Shown here: positions 32,600 through 45,070 of the stretch, one piece after another
How positions within the stretch are numbered: position 1 is the first letter of the stretch
Layout of the letters: each line of letters starts with the position of its first letter
NCBI GenBank assembly: GCA_025084515.1
Contig: JAJAGP010000565.1
Coordinates: forward strand, 284,001-348,000
Origin: Ancistrus triradiatus
Lineage: Eukaryota > Chordata > Actinopteri > Siluriformes > Loricariidae
Direction: 5' to 3'
Length of the DNA stretch: 64,000 nt
Position numbers and translations under genes: made by a program
Notes under the pieces: generated by a model
Seen by the model: only the letters and a program-made list of their open reading frames with translations
Databases searched by the model: none
What the model was told of the DNA's origin: nothing

Positions 32600-35500
32600 T
32601 TTCGAAGCTGCTAGCAGCTTATTTACCTTTGATATATTTTAATTCCCGATCGCATCTGTATCATATATAATCGTATATATAGTAGGTTTTTACAACATCT
32701 TAATCATTTTATTTTCGTACCGGCGGATTATATTTTTTTGCCGCTAATCGTTATTTAGTAACTTTACAGGTATACCGGCTTGTGTTCGCAGTAGTTAGCC
32801 ATTAGCTAATAACCAGAGTTGCGTCTTCTCGTCCGCAGTAGTGTGTGTTTTTTAATAACTTTTTTACATGTCCTTTTCCCACTTTCTTTCTGAGACTTAG
32901 TTTTTTTAGTGACGTTTTGTGTTGACTTAACTTGTATTAACGCTTTAATCGAGCATTGCATTGGAACCATCGGCTGCAGCTGACCCATATCTTCACTCGG
33001 CACACCCACAAACACCATCTGATGAAGCTAAGTACCTTTAATTCATTAATTGTATTAATAACATGGCTTCTGGCTGTGCTTGTTCCCTGTGCCGAGTGTG
33101 GTATGTTTTCGAGCTATTTCTTCCTCCGTCATTTAGTGTAAATTTTACTTGTGATAGGTGTAGGCTTGTAGCCAGTCTGACGGAGAAGATTGTAGTTTTA
33201 GAGGCGCGCATCCAGACATTAGAGAAGGCTAGCTCGGCTCCTAGCTTAGGGCAGATCTGGATGCCAAAGGTGAACTTAGAGCCCCGCAGAGTCCTCGCAG
33301 CAGGCAAGTTGGGTTGGACGGTTCGGCGACGTAGTCGTATAGGCTAGTCCACGATAGCACCACTCTTTAACCTGTTCACGTGTCCAACAGTTTTGCCCTC
33401 CTCAGTTGGAAACACCCCACTGATGCAGCCTGTTGAAAGAGCCTCTGTGTCATAGGTGACTCTATTTTAACGACACGTGAAACTTGCTACCCCCCAAACA
33501 TACACCCTTTAGGGACACCAGCAGCTAGAGTTCTCTGGTATCCCCGGAGCCAGAGTGCCGGACATTGTAACGGAGTCTTAGTGAAACCTCGAGAGCGGTG
33601 AGCCGCAGATTCTCTAGGATAGTTTTATTCATGTAGGGGTCTAATGATTATACGCTTTCGTCAGTCAGAGGTTACACCTAAGTGCAAAATTTTGTAGATG
33701 GTGGTTACGCGTGGCGAAGCGATGTCCGATGCTGTAGTCTGCTCTGGCCCCATCCCCAATGCGGGCGAGGGTGACCAAGCCTACAGCAGGTATGGTCGCT
33801 GAAACTGCTGGCTGTCCCAAGTGGTGCTCTGAAAACAACGTGTTGACTTTAATAGACAACTGGACAGCCTTTGAGGGTAAGCCTGGCCTTTTAGGATGGG
33901 ACGGTGTCCATATCCCACTCGGGAGGGTGCTGCTCTCATCTCCTGCAACATTGCCCATAGTCTTATGGCCCGATTGGTTAGGGGCTGACTATCCAGAGCA
34001 GTGGGTCCAGGCAGCAGACAAACCGGCTTAACCAACTGTCTGCTGGTAGCCATGCACCGTCACCCAGAACCCACATTATTGAAACTGTGTCTGTTACCCA
34101 CATCTGCCCTAAACGTAAATGCTCTCAAAAAAGTCTGTTTTAATAACCCATATTAGTATAACACAGATAGCTGCCAAAGAAAATAACAACAATTAGACTA
34201 AAGCTAGGATTACTTAACATTAGATCACTTCACAACACAAAGCAGTGATTGTAAATGAAATGATCACTGATAAACGCTTACACGCCTCTCTGTCTCACTG
34301 AGACTTGGATTAGACCTGATGATATTTTAGCCTTAAATGAAACCTCACCTCCTGGATACAGTCATGCTGGTCGCCCTCGTCCTAATGGTCGGGGGGGAGG
34401 CATAGCCACAAATTTTTGACAAAGAGTTAGGTGTTACAGCTAAATCAAATACAAGGCTAATTCTTTTGAAATACTGATTCTTAATGTGACTGATCCATCG
34501 TTAATGGAAAGTCAAAAAATACCCTACACTCTTTTCATGCAGCTATCACTATTTAGCCGCCCGCCTGGTCCCCTATTCAGAATTTCTTTCCAGAATTTGC
34601 TAAACTTTCTTATCTCTTGCTTAATGATCAGATAGAAAACATTAGGCATAAAACTCAATGCTCATGTCACATCACCAAACTGTTCAGCAACCTTCCAGAT
34701 GCAGCACTAGTGAAGACATCTGTTCAATTAGCCGTAAAAATCAAGATTAGAATCTTATTACCCCCAATTACTATATACTGAACTATCCGCACTGATCAGC
34801 TCGTCTAAGTCATCAACATGTTTTGTTTAGGATACCCATTCCCAATTCCTACACGTCTACTCAAACAAGTATTACCTAGTGTTATAGAGCTAGTGTTAGT
34901 TTTTATTTTAAATTTCATCCCTTACCTTAGGTTTAGGTGCCCCGAATCCTTTAAAGTCTGCAGTTATCAAACCACTGATTAAAAAAGCCCATCTTGACCC
35001 TTGTGTGATATCTAATTATAGACCAATTTTCACAATCTACCGTTTCCTGTCCAAAATCTTAGAAAAGCCGTCTATCAGCAGCTCTGTAGTCACCAGCTCC
35101 AAAGGAATGAAATTTATGAAAACATTTCAGTCTGGCTTCAGGCCCCATCATAGTACTGAAACAAGCATTACTTAGTGTACTTAATGACTTGTTAATGTCC
35201 CTCAGATAAGGGATGTGTTTTCTTTTTCTTTTTCTTGTTCTGTTAGATTAAAGTGCAGCATTTGACACTATAGGTCCATGATGTTTTACTACAACAGACT
35301 AGAAAATACTGTAGGTATTAAGGGATCAGCACTTTCTTGTTTTAAATCCTACTTAACTGACCGGTAACCAGTTTTGTTTCATATAAATAATCTAAGATCT
35401 AAGGCTCTCAAAAGTGAAGTATGGCGTGCCTCAGGGGTCAGTGCTTGGCCCGCTTTTATTCTCTCTGTACATTGCTGCCACTAGGCCTCAGTTATTCGTA

Positions 35501-37296
35501 AACATGGCATTAATTTCCACTGCTATGCAGATGATACACAGCTGTACATATATCCAAGCCAAAACTAATGACAGCCTTACAATCAACAAAATCGAGGACT
35601 GTGTAAAGGAAATAAAAGATTGGATGGATATTTAATTTTCTCTTACTTAACTCAGATAAAAACTGAGGTGCTATTAGTGGGACCCAAGGCTGTGAGAGAC
35701 AGGTTAGCGCTACATCTATCCTAAAATCTAGATGGCTGTCCAGTATTGCCCAGTCCGTCTGTAAAAAACTTAGGGGTCACATTTTGATTCAGATCTCTCC
35801 TTTGATGGCGCACATTAGCAGCATCACTCGAATTGGGCCTTCCTCTTGCTTTCAATTACGTATATCGCTAAACTTAGAAATATCCTCTCTTTTAATGATG
35901 CAGAAAAACTTGTACATGCGTTTTATAAATAACCTCAAGGTTGGATTACTGTAACGCCTTACTTACTACTGGATGCTCTAGTAAATCTATAAATAAACTT
36001 CAGTTAGTTCAGAATGCAGCTGCCCGAGTGCTAACTCGAACTAGAAAATTTGATCATGCACTCCTGTTCTATCATCACTGCACTGGTTACCAGTCAATTC
36101 CGCATTGATTACAAAATACTTCTTATAACTTATAAAGCTTTACATGGCCTGGCCCCCACATTATCTGAGTGACCTCTTAAGAGTTTTACAATCCCACTCA
36201 TCTACTTCGTTCGCAGGGCAGTGCAGGACTTCTTTTTAGTTTCCTAGAATAAAAAAGTCACAGCAGGGGGAAAGGCTTTCTCATACATGGCCCCCCAACT
36301 ATGGAATAACCTTCCCACTTTCGTTCGAGATTCAGACCACCCTCCAAAGTTTTTAAGTCTAGGCTAAAGACATACTTATTTACGCAGGCTTTTGACTAGA
36401 TTTAGACCAGGTTGCATGGCTTGGGTTTGCTGGGGCCGGAGTCTGGGAGTCATGTCTGGCCTGCCTGCCTTGTCCGCTTGGCCGGGAGCTGTCGAGTGTG
36501 CGGTCTGGCTGAACTAGGCTTGGGGTCCTCGTGATCTTGACTCATGCAGTCCTTGCTTTAGAATAAGGGCAGAGCTGGGGGTTCATAGTCAAAAGAGTCT
36601 TATGGTGATCAGAGACGTTGGGTTGCTGTCCTTCTGCCCGCTCGTGGGGTTGCCAGTGTCTCATGTGATCCCTCTTGGCTGTGTTTCCTACCAGTTTTCT
36701 CCCTCTTTCTAGCTTTCTAGCTATGCTGCTATAGCTAATGCTGCCGGGGTCTCATGCTACACTTGGCATCTAGTGATTGACATGGCAATCAGTTGATTGT
36801 TAATAAACACTGTGCTCTTTAATCAATAACTAATTACTTTTTCTGTTTTCTCTCCAAGCTGTGTTTCCGGCAGTTCCGCCCCCCCCACACATGATGTTCA
36901 TCTGATGGAGCTCCACTGGTGCATAATTCACATTTTATTCGACCATGAACTCCATGACTTTAGTTTCGCTCTTAGATTTATCATCATAACCCCGGCCACT
37001 TAATTGTCGATGTGCATACTTCACATTTTATTCGAACTTTGACTCCATGACTTTAGTTCGCTCTTAGATTTTATCATCTACGCCACCCAAGGGAGGTTGG
37101 GTCCCTCAGTTTTGAGTCTTGGTCCTCCCAAGGTTTTTCTTCCTAGAACTAGGGAGTTTTTCCTTGCCCTACTGTCGCCCTAGGCTTGCTCAATTTGGGG
37201 ATTGGACGTAGTTTATTAGGAGATAATCTAAACTTGTAAAGTTGCTTTGAACAATTCTCCATTGGTAAAAAGCGCTATATAATAAATCTGACTTAC
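32600..37296 (+). pseudogene. Long L2-like LINE, decayed, with ORF1, endonuclease, RT and 3' tail
   Basis: ORF1 opens at 33063: MASGCACSLCRVW, then a second Cys pair (FTCDRCR) and a coiled-coil-like LTEKIVVLEARIQTLE. Further on (about 33815-33930) the frame reads CSENNVLTLIDNW and WDGVHIP, the C-terminal D-x-x-H block of an SGNH-esterase-type ORF1. ORF2 traces include endonuclease LTETWIRPDD and GRPRPNGRGGG (34300-34400), RT pieces near 34970-35290, and the frame 35414-35635 with YGVPQGSVLGPLLFSLY. The YADD box is shifted out of frame near 35525 ('tatgcagatgatacacag'). The 3' end near 37270 reads 'aaaagcgctatataa'. Frameshifts and internal deletions are many. The 5' limit is uncertain. Confidence 0.85.
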
Positions 37297-37334
37297 GGAG
37301 ACAGAGGGCCCGGCAAACAGCCGGCACAGGACCG

Positions 37335-37447
37335 AAAAAAAAAAAAAAAAAAAAAAAGGAACCAATAGAAAGGAAAATAAAAGAAAAAACAAAAAGTAAC
37401 AGCCCCCCCCCCCCCCCCTCCCCACCCCCCCCCCCCCCCCCCCCCCC
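37335..37447. repeat. Homopolymer cluster A23, C16, C23
   Basis: A run of 23 A (37335-37357) is followed by an A-rich spacer and C runs of 16 (37403-37418) and 23 (37425-37447), separated by TCCCCA. It lies just after the LINE 3' end. The opposite strand is a G-quadruplex candidate. It may include sequencing or assembly error. Confidence 0.9.
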
Positions 37448-37565
37448 TCACCCACCTTCCCACTCCTGCCTCTGACCGAACCATTTCCAGATGCTTAGCA
37501 GAAGGAAATTTGTTGTCACAGCACTCATTATGTGTCTTGTCATTGACAGCTAACCACTGTCGCCT

Positions 37566-38010
37566 TTGTTTGCGACGTTGGCTAGCTGTTTGAACGAGAA
37601 ACCTGGACTGCTATGGAATAGAACCGCATCACCAAGTTGGAATGTCTTCGCCACTTCCTTGGCATTTATGGGACCAGCTAGGATGCCAGCTTTGGCAGCC
37701 TACGAGTGCGCAGGATCTACAGGCCAAGTGCAACATCTGTTGGCAAATGTGCCACAAGATACCATACGGAACTTGTTTGCCTCAATGCCCAACCGTAACT
37801 CATGTAGTATACAAGCCAGAGATGGTGCAACAGGGCACTAGAGCCTGCTTTCAATTGTACAGTTTTCCTCAATAAATATATCCTTTCGCTCTAATATTAT
37901 AATCACTTACATATATCATCATTATATTCATACATATACAGTTTCATTCCATTCCAACAACAACTTCTTGGTGAGGTTTTTTTTTTTTTTTTGGTCAGTG
38001 AGTGTACTTT
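37566..38010 (+). pseudogene. Family G DNA transposon, C-terminal transposase fragment and right end
   Basis: Overlapping plus-strand frames give LWDQLGCQLW, then LQAKCNICWQMCHKIPYGTC, equivalent to the WDQLG block after the third catalytic residue in Tc1-type enzymes. The same stretch is readable in minus orientation at 62290-62520. The tail 'aataaatatatcctttcg' and an end-like 'gtcagtgagtgtac' near 38000 follow. Confidence 0.65.
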
Positions 38011-38169
38011 CTATACACAGAAGATAAATATAACAATTAAAAGAGAGAACATGTATATAAAATATAACTTGTATATAAAATATAGTAAATACAATCAAAT
38101 ATAATAATATATAGATTATAAAAAAGCAAAGAGCATACAATATTATGATGAGTATAATAAAATAGAGTA

Positions 38170-39489
38170 CAGTGGGGAAAAAAAGTATTTAGTCAGTCAC
38201 TGATTGTGCAAATTCTCCGACTTAGAAAGATGAGAGAGGTCTGTAATTTTCATCATACATACACTTCAACTATGAGAGACTAAATGAGAAAAAAAAACAA
38301 GATAACACATTGTAGGATTGTTAAAGAATTTAATTGTAAATCATGGTGGAAAATAAGTATTTGGTCAATAAATTTGATTCAGCTCAATACTTGATACTGA
38401 CAGAGGTCAGACGTTTCCTGTAAGTCTTCACCAGGTTTGCACACACTGTAGCTGGTATTTTGGCCCATTCCTCCATGCAGATCTCCTCTAGAGCAGTGAT
38501 GTTTTGGGGCAACATGGACTTTCAACTCCCTCCACAAATATTCTATGGGGTTGAGGTCTGGAGACTGGCTAGGCCACTCCAGGACCTTGAAATGCTTTTT
38601 ACGGAGCCACTCCTTTGTTGCCCAAGCGGTGTGTTTGGGATCATTGTCATGCTGGAAGACCCAGCCACGTTCCATCTTCAATGCTCTCACTGATGGGAGG
38701 AGGTTTTGGCTTAAAATCACGATACATGGTCCCGTTCATTCTTCCCTTATCACGGATCAGTCGTTCCGTCCTCTTTGCAGAAAAACAGTCCCAAAGCATG
38801 ATGTTTCCACCCCCATGCTTCACAGTAGGTATGGCACAACTCAGAATTCTTCTTCGTCCAAACAAGCGAGTTGAGTTTTTTTGCTCACCATTCTCATGAT
38901 CATTTGACCCCACGGGAATGAGATCTTGCGTGGGAGCCCCAGATCGAGGGAGATTATCAATAGTCCTTGTATGTCTTTACAACTGCTCCCACATTCGTTG
39001 ATTTACTCACACCAACCTGCTTGCCTATTGTAGATTCACTCTTCCCAGCCTGGTGCAGGTCTACAATTTTTCTTCCTGGTGTCCTTCGACAGCCTCTTTG
39101 GTCTTGGCCATGGTTGAGTTTTTGGAGTCTGACTGTTTGAGGCTGTGGACAGGTATCTATTATACAGAAACCGAGGTCAAACAGGTGCCATTAATACAGG
39201 TAATGAGTGGAGGACAGAAGAGCTTTTCTTAAAGAAGAAGTTACAGGTCTGTGAGAGCCAGAAAATCTTGCTTGTTTGTGATTGACCAAATACTTATTTC
39301 CAACCATGATTTTACAATTAAATTCTTTTAGAAATCCTACAAGGTGATTTCCTGCATTGTTTTTTTTTTCTCATTTTAGTCTCTGATAGTTGAAGTGTAC
39401 CTATGATGAAAATTACAGACCTCTCTCATCTTTCTAAGTAGGAGAACTTGCACAATCAGTGGCTGACTAAATACTGTTTTGCCCCACTG
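38170..39489 (-). mobile_element. Tc1 family C element with both ends intact, transposase internally deleted
   Basis: The ends 'cagtggggaaaaaaagtatt' and 'tactgttttgccccactg' are inverted and flanked by TA at 38168-38169 and 39490-39491. It is 1320 bp. On the minus strand the N-terminal HTH lies near 39115-38900 (start region MAKTKEA-like at about 39110). The frame 38720-38379 holds WVFQHDNDPKHTAWATKEW and SPDLNPIEYLWRELK, so the second and third catalytic residues remain. A deletion at about 38885 removes the first catalytic motif (WSDET). It is therefore non-autonomous. Confidence 0.9.
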
Positions 39490-39629
39490 TATATAAAACT
39501 ATTCTACACACTATGATGAGTCAGTAAAAACCACACCAACAACAAACTCTAGGATTTAGGGTCAGGCCATTGCCGTTGGGCCCACTCTAAAACATGGACT
39601 TTATTCTACAGTACTTTAAATCAGTGAGT

Positions 39630-39775
39630 GTGTTTTACATGCACTTAAATAATCCGATAACTGCATTAAAATCAGATTTTTTGTCAGTAATTCGATCAAG
39701 GGAGTGTACATGCATGCTTGAGTATCGCTGATAATGGGAAACCTCCGATTTTATGTTTACATGATTTACATGATC
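39630..39775. repeat. MITE-like remnant
   Basis: It contains 'tttacatgcacttaaataatc', shortened here to its core, and the partly inverted 'gagtgtacatgcatgc' with 'cgatt/aatcag' pairs. These resemble palindromic fish MITEs with 'tacatgcac' ends; the assignment is tentative. Confidence 0.35.
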
Positions 39776-39784
39776 AACACACTG

Positions 39785-40296
39785 GTTTGTGGAAGTGTAT
39801 CATGATGGCACAAACAAAGGAGATTTCTGAGGAAGTCAGGAAAAAGAGTTGTTTGATGCTCATCAGATTGAAAAGGTTACAAACCCATCTCTAAAGAGTT
39901 TGGGACTCCACCAATCCACAGTCAGACAGATTGTGTACAAATGGAGGAAATTCAAGACCATTGTTACCCTCCCCAGGAGTGGTTGACCAACAAAAGCGAA
40001 GTGTGGTAATAGTTGTGAGGTCACAAAGGACCCCAGGGTAACTTCTAAGCAACTGAAGGCCTCTCTCTCACATTGGCTAATGTTAATGTTCATGAGCCCA
40101 CCCAATCAAAGAACACTGAACAACAATGGTGGTGCTAGTGGCAGGGTTGCAAGAAGAAAGCCGTGGCTTTCACACAGTGGCATGTAACACCATCGCATTG
40201 TTGTTTAGTAATTCTTCTGATGGTGGGGCTCATGAACATTAACATTAGCCAATGTGAGAAAATTCTAAAGGGTTCCCAAACTTTCAAGCACCACTG
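39785..40296 (+). pseudogene. Tc1 family A fragment rearranged into a foldback
   Basis: The left part follows family A from 'gtttgtggaagtgtatc' through the HTH and linker to about 40165. The segment 40199-40257 is an inverted copy of 40068-40130. The element then jumps to the right end 'ttctaaagggttcccaaac' and 'agcaccactg', followed by TA at 40297-40298. The 32 bp at 40068-40099 and 40226-40257 form a perfect inverted repeat. Confidence 0.88.
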
Positions 40297-40298
40297 TA

Positions 40299-42448
40299 TT
40301 TTTTTTTGGGGGGGGGAATTGCTACAGAGTTGAGTTACCTCTTTAAAACAATTCTAAAATAGCATTCATTAAGTAAAACCACTGATTCTCCATTTGAACT
40401 GTAAAAAATGGACCACTTCCATTGTTAATTTAAGCTCATAACTCCATTCTGTTTATATACTGACTTAAAAGTATATTTCATGGATTTTGTTATGTAATAA
40501 GTAAGGGGTGAGGGCAGCATGTCAATACTATTGTGGTGGGAATTAAGGAAGTCTTTTTTTCCAAATTAAATTGTCCCTAATTCACTTTAAAAGGTCTTGC
40601 TTAATAACTTTTGTGCATATCAAGGATTTTGTGTTTCATAATGTGGCCATTGCTACATGTTTATTTTTCACATTATATTTATGCAGTTTGTGGCTGAAGA
40701 CAAAAGTTTTTTATACCTTAATGTTATTCATTACAAAAAAGATGCTGCTTGATTGCTCTACAACTGCCTCACTCCATGTTTTATGCTGTGTTTTAATACA
40801 CCAACTTTCACTGCCCATCTCCTTTATTTTTCAAAGAAATTGGACAGTGATCAGAATATGTTTGATATAGCACTGTGTCAGATGCACGCCACCCACACTT
40901 TCGAATTTGTTTACTACTTTTTATGACCTATTACTTCAGAGGACTCTCACTTAGGAAGAGTTTTTTTCTTCTTTCAGAGCTACTGAACGGTGACAGAAGG
41001 TCAGCTTCAGCATGTAGAAATATTCATTATGTCTAGTCAGATATACCTCGTGCTTTCCTGCTCTTTTCAGTTGTAGGAATAATCAGAGGAGCACTGCAGG
41101 AAGTTTTGTATAATTTAAAACCGTGCTGTGTCTCCTTGGCCCAGCTTGGCTGATTGTGCAATGGAACTGCATGATTTATTTTTCCTGGGGGGGCCACTAA
41201 TCATCAGAGCTGCTTTTGGTGGGAGGATGGACTTAGACATTCACTAACCACATCCTACATGTACATACAAGCTGTTTCAACACACACACTTGCACTTGAA
41301 CATGCACTATGCATCTACACACAGAGCTGCACAAACCAGGACACACACATTTTCCTTGCATCCTCTCTTTAGTGCTACTACTGTCTAGGGAGTCATGCAG
41401 AAACCATCACACATTTCCTCTGAGCTGCTCTCCTCCCATCCAAAGGTCTTTCCCCCTTGTGTGAGGGCAAAAATCATGGCATGGGGAAAGGGGAAATAGG
41501 TTTACAGGTTGCTTAAAATAACAGTGTAGATGAGAAGAATGAGAAGCAGGGATGTGACTGGGATGTACAGTAGTAGGAGTGGATCCTGTTTAACAAAGGC
41601 CAGTCTTCCTGGGCCTCTTAGCTGCTGTTTGAGGGCAACCGCCAGGGAAAATGGAATGCCACATGACGCTCTCCCATATACAGATAAAATAGATAGTATT
41701 GGCCAAGGATACAGCTTGGGACATGCATCTTTTATGAATGGAAAACCATAGTGATGTGTCGATGGTGCACTCAGTACTCCGGCACATTGGATTTTAAGCT
41801 TCTAGCTTTAAATTAAGGCTATTTAGCTTCTAAATGAGTAGCTCCATATAACAATTTTCATTTAAGTGGTTAATCAGTATCAGGGAACTAAAAGAAAGTT
41901 CCAACATGTCATGTCTTTTGTCATGGAATTTGGTAATGGACTAGGGTAAAATTCTATGACCATCAAAATCTTCTTCTTCCAAGAACTTACACTTGGGCAT
42001 CAAAGGTAGTTTTCAGCATGTCTGCCATGTTGGACTAAACCATTTCATTAAAACATGTCTTGACAGAAACCACAATTTTCTACCATAAACATGACCTTGG
42101 TCGTAATTCTTCCACTAATACTCCTCACCTTGGATTATCTTAAATTGCAAGTTAATTCAATTGTCTTTAGGCCATTCAGAATAAGCCACTATGCTTAGTT
42201 TTCAACTCTTCTTTAAGTTCACCGACTCTGAATGAACTTGAAAAACTGAAATGTGTGTAATAGCTTACAAAATACAAAAACGTTTTGTATTTTACAGGAC
42301 ACACATAACACAAGAATGCCTAAGGTCTGTAACCAACATCCATCACCAGATGCTGGGAAACTTCCCTGTTTAGCAGTGTACCAAAATACCCTCAGTGGAC
42401 AGTGGTGGCTCAGTGGTTAAATACTGGATTGGGTTCACATACATTTGC
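40299..42448. other. Unannotated stretch
   Basis: No exon or transposase. Bases 41000-41790 have higher complexity and G+C (for example the block at 41390-41650), with open frames on both strands that match nothing I know. A SINE-head-like 'gtggtggctcagtggttaaa' lies near 42402. Confidence 0.4.
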
Positions 42449-42640
42449 CCCTTACAGATATGTAATATAGGATTACTTTCCTCAATAAATAAATGACCAA
42501 GTATAATATTGTTGTCTCTCATGTTTAATTGAGTTCTCTTTATCTACTTTTATATAGGAACATATAGGAAAATCTGATGTTATTTTGTAAGTCATATTTA
42601 TACAGACATATAACAAAAATAATCCAAAGGGTAATTTATT
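42449..42640 (+). repeat. Tc1 family A right-end fragment
   Basis: It retains 'acagatatgtaatatagg', 'aataaatgaccaagtataat' and 'gttctctttatctacttt', which are parts of the long inverted repeat. No coding sequence remains. Confidence 0.7.
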
Positions 42641-42829
42641 CACTATGCCAGAAAGAATAACCAGCATGTGAAATGTGTCAGTTGTTACCACTGAAAGAAA
42701 CAAAATATAATATGAATCATACAGGTATGGAATGTGTTCTACTGAACACTTCAGTGACTCAGTATGAGACTTTCATAGGTTTCCACCTCACCAACAATTC
42801 AGTTCATGCTCTGTCTACTCCAATACCTT

Positions 42830-43000
42830 GATAGAGAACATGACTGGCTTGCACTGACCTTAACTCCATACATTTGAGATGAATTGGAATGCCAATACTA
42901 AGCTAGGACTTGTTGTCCACCATCAGTGCCTGACCTGAGTAATGTTCCAAAATCTAGTGGAAAGCCTTCACAGAAAAGTGAAGGATTGTGTCTTTTAACT
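42830..43000 (+). pseudogene. Family E Tc1-like C-terminal transposase fragment
   Basis: The plus strand reads, with breaks, FEMNWNANTKLGLVVHHQCL, then VMFQNLVESLHRKVKDC. This corresponds to the C-terminal tail of the same family as 3627-4151 (there the opposite strand). Confidence 0.6.
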
Positions 43001-45063
43001 GTTAAAAACAGCACAGTGTCATATAAGAATGAATAATATTGTAAGGAAAGGATGTTAAATTACACATTGCTTTTAAAATAATATTAAATGTCTCACTTGA
43101 AACAACTGGTACTTTGGTTCAAATGTTTGCTGAAAGATGATTAGGCATTGCCAGTTTTCTTCATATTCTGGCATGCTCTGTAGTGGCATAGCTAAGCAGT
43201 GAAAGGTGTCAGAGGGCTTAGATGTCACAGTGAATTATTACCTCTGTAAACAATAACAGCCTGCAGATGGGCCACAGCGCTGAGGCCAAAATTTGACCTT
43301 CACACATTTGTCTACCTGTCAAATCTTACTGCTCACCCTGATACCAGTCTAAGAGTAAAAAAAAAAAACAATATACTTTTTTAACAAAAACATTTATGAT
43401 TTGCTGAATTTGACTTAATGATCACACCTGCATTGGCCTATAAAAGATCAGAAGTGACATTATAGTAACACATATAACACTGAAGTTTCTGGCATAGACA
43501 GGGATTAAAAAATGGCAAAACATACATTTGAATATCTCCATAAAGAAAAGGTCTGAATATTTATTTCCTTTCTTTTTTTATTTACTGAAAAGGTAATATA
43601 GCAAAATCATATTTCATTGACTGTCTGTAAGACTAGGCTAATTCAGTAGAAGGTTATGCAGTGTACACATTTTTATACAGATTTATTTTTCTTACTGGTG
43701 GTCTTTAATGGATTTTTGCATGTAATATTAATTACCCTAGATAAATTGTGTGCATGTGTTTATTGTTTTTGTCCCTTGGCTCCTAATTCATTTAATAATG
43801 AAAAGCTGCTATCTATTTTTTAAACATCAACATTCCTGCTAAAGAAATCTAATATGTACTTTAAGACTGGATTATTTATTTTAGAAAATGTCATTGGTGT
43901 AAATGAGCGGCTACCCAACATATGTCTATTTTCATTAAGAGCCCTAATACAATAATTATGGTTTATGTGTGAGGTTTATTTTGACAGCCATTACTGCTAA
44001 TACAATAATAGTGCTCATAAGAGTGGAATGCAGAGGAAGCAATGAAGGCTAGGCTCCTAGCAGCTGTACTTGGCTGAGGTCAACAGTGCTGGACAAACTA
44101 GGTTCAGTCGTGGGTGTGTATGGAACCATTCCTGCACCAGTCCACGCACCTCTTCAGGCTTTGTTTGGGTGGCAAGTTTCAGGATAGGCCCACTATTGTG
44201 AAGTGCCTGGACTCTGGATGCTTTACCACTGTTTTCCTTGGGAAGCAGGAAATTAGATGACTGGCTACCTGCTACAACAACATCCTGCGCTTGAGAAGCC
44301 CTTTTTTCACCCATACCCACCTATTATTTCCCTCTCTCCTCAATGCTGACCAACGCCAGTGGTCAGCCGCCAGACCTCTGGTGCGCCTGGTCCCACATGG
44401 GCTGGTCTGAATTCCAGTCAGAGCTAGGATCAATTCTTGTGTTCATCCAGATGCTTCCGTTAATAATGCAGTCAAGTCCAAGTTTGGATTTGAAGCCAAG
44501 CCTGCACACTTGGTGAAAAAAGCTTAGATAGAGTGAGATTGTTTAAGCGGGTAGCTTTTATGCTTTGACCTAATTAGATATTCTATATTGACTTGGAATG
44601 TTAAGCTTATAAAGGTGTTTTTCATTTGCAAACAATCATTTTTGTTTTTATTTTAAGTTTCCTACTGGCTGTCTGAAATAATGGAAAACTTGTCCTTGTC
44701 ACAATGTAACCACTGCTTTTGTAAGACAGGAAAACTATTACTTCAATTGCTAGCTTTATATCAAAATGTACGCTGCTAACTGTTGAGGTAAGTTTATTGT
44801 GTATTTTAAGAGTTTTGTGTCATTTTAAATGTCAATTTTTTTGTGCATTTAAAGTAGATGAATTTATTGAAAGGTTCAAAAGAGTGCAATTCTGGCAAGA
44901 GTTGTTCAGTCCCTCATGAAATGCCAAAACAGCCAGTTTCTTACTGAAATCAAAAATGGGATGGATTTTTTTCTCAGATCATAAGTCATCATTTGAGATC
45001 ATTTGACATCCCATTTTAAATGATTTATTGATGCTTTGCCGTTTGCAGTATGCAACATCTGTG
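43001..45063. other. Meox1 3' flank, transposon-poor
   Basis: No repeats or exons recognised. Bases 43690-44030 are AT-rich with many TAAT/ATTA cores. A minus-strand open frame of 87 residues (44057-44320) is unrecognised; it ends against unrelated sequence and I do not call it a gene. Confidence 0.45.
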
Positions 45064-45064
45064 T

Positions 45065-45070
45065 TTTATT
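45065..45070 (-). terminator. Candidate polyadenylation signal of meox1
   Basis: The minus strand reads AATAAA here, about 590 nt after the meox1 stop. A second AATAAA lies at 45024-45029. Either would give a 3' UTR of about 0.6 kb. No transcript evidence is available. Confidence 0.4.

Noticed and set aside
37228..37484. Minus-strand open frames rich in Gly and Phe
   Set aside because: They are translations of the C-run and A-run homopolymers, not genes.
44057..44320. An 87-residue minus-strand frame downstream of meox1
   Set aside because: It has no recognisable domain, no splice partner and no repeat signature; I left it out as a gene.
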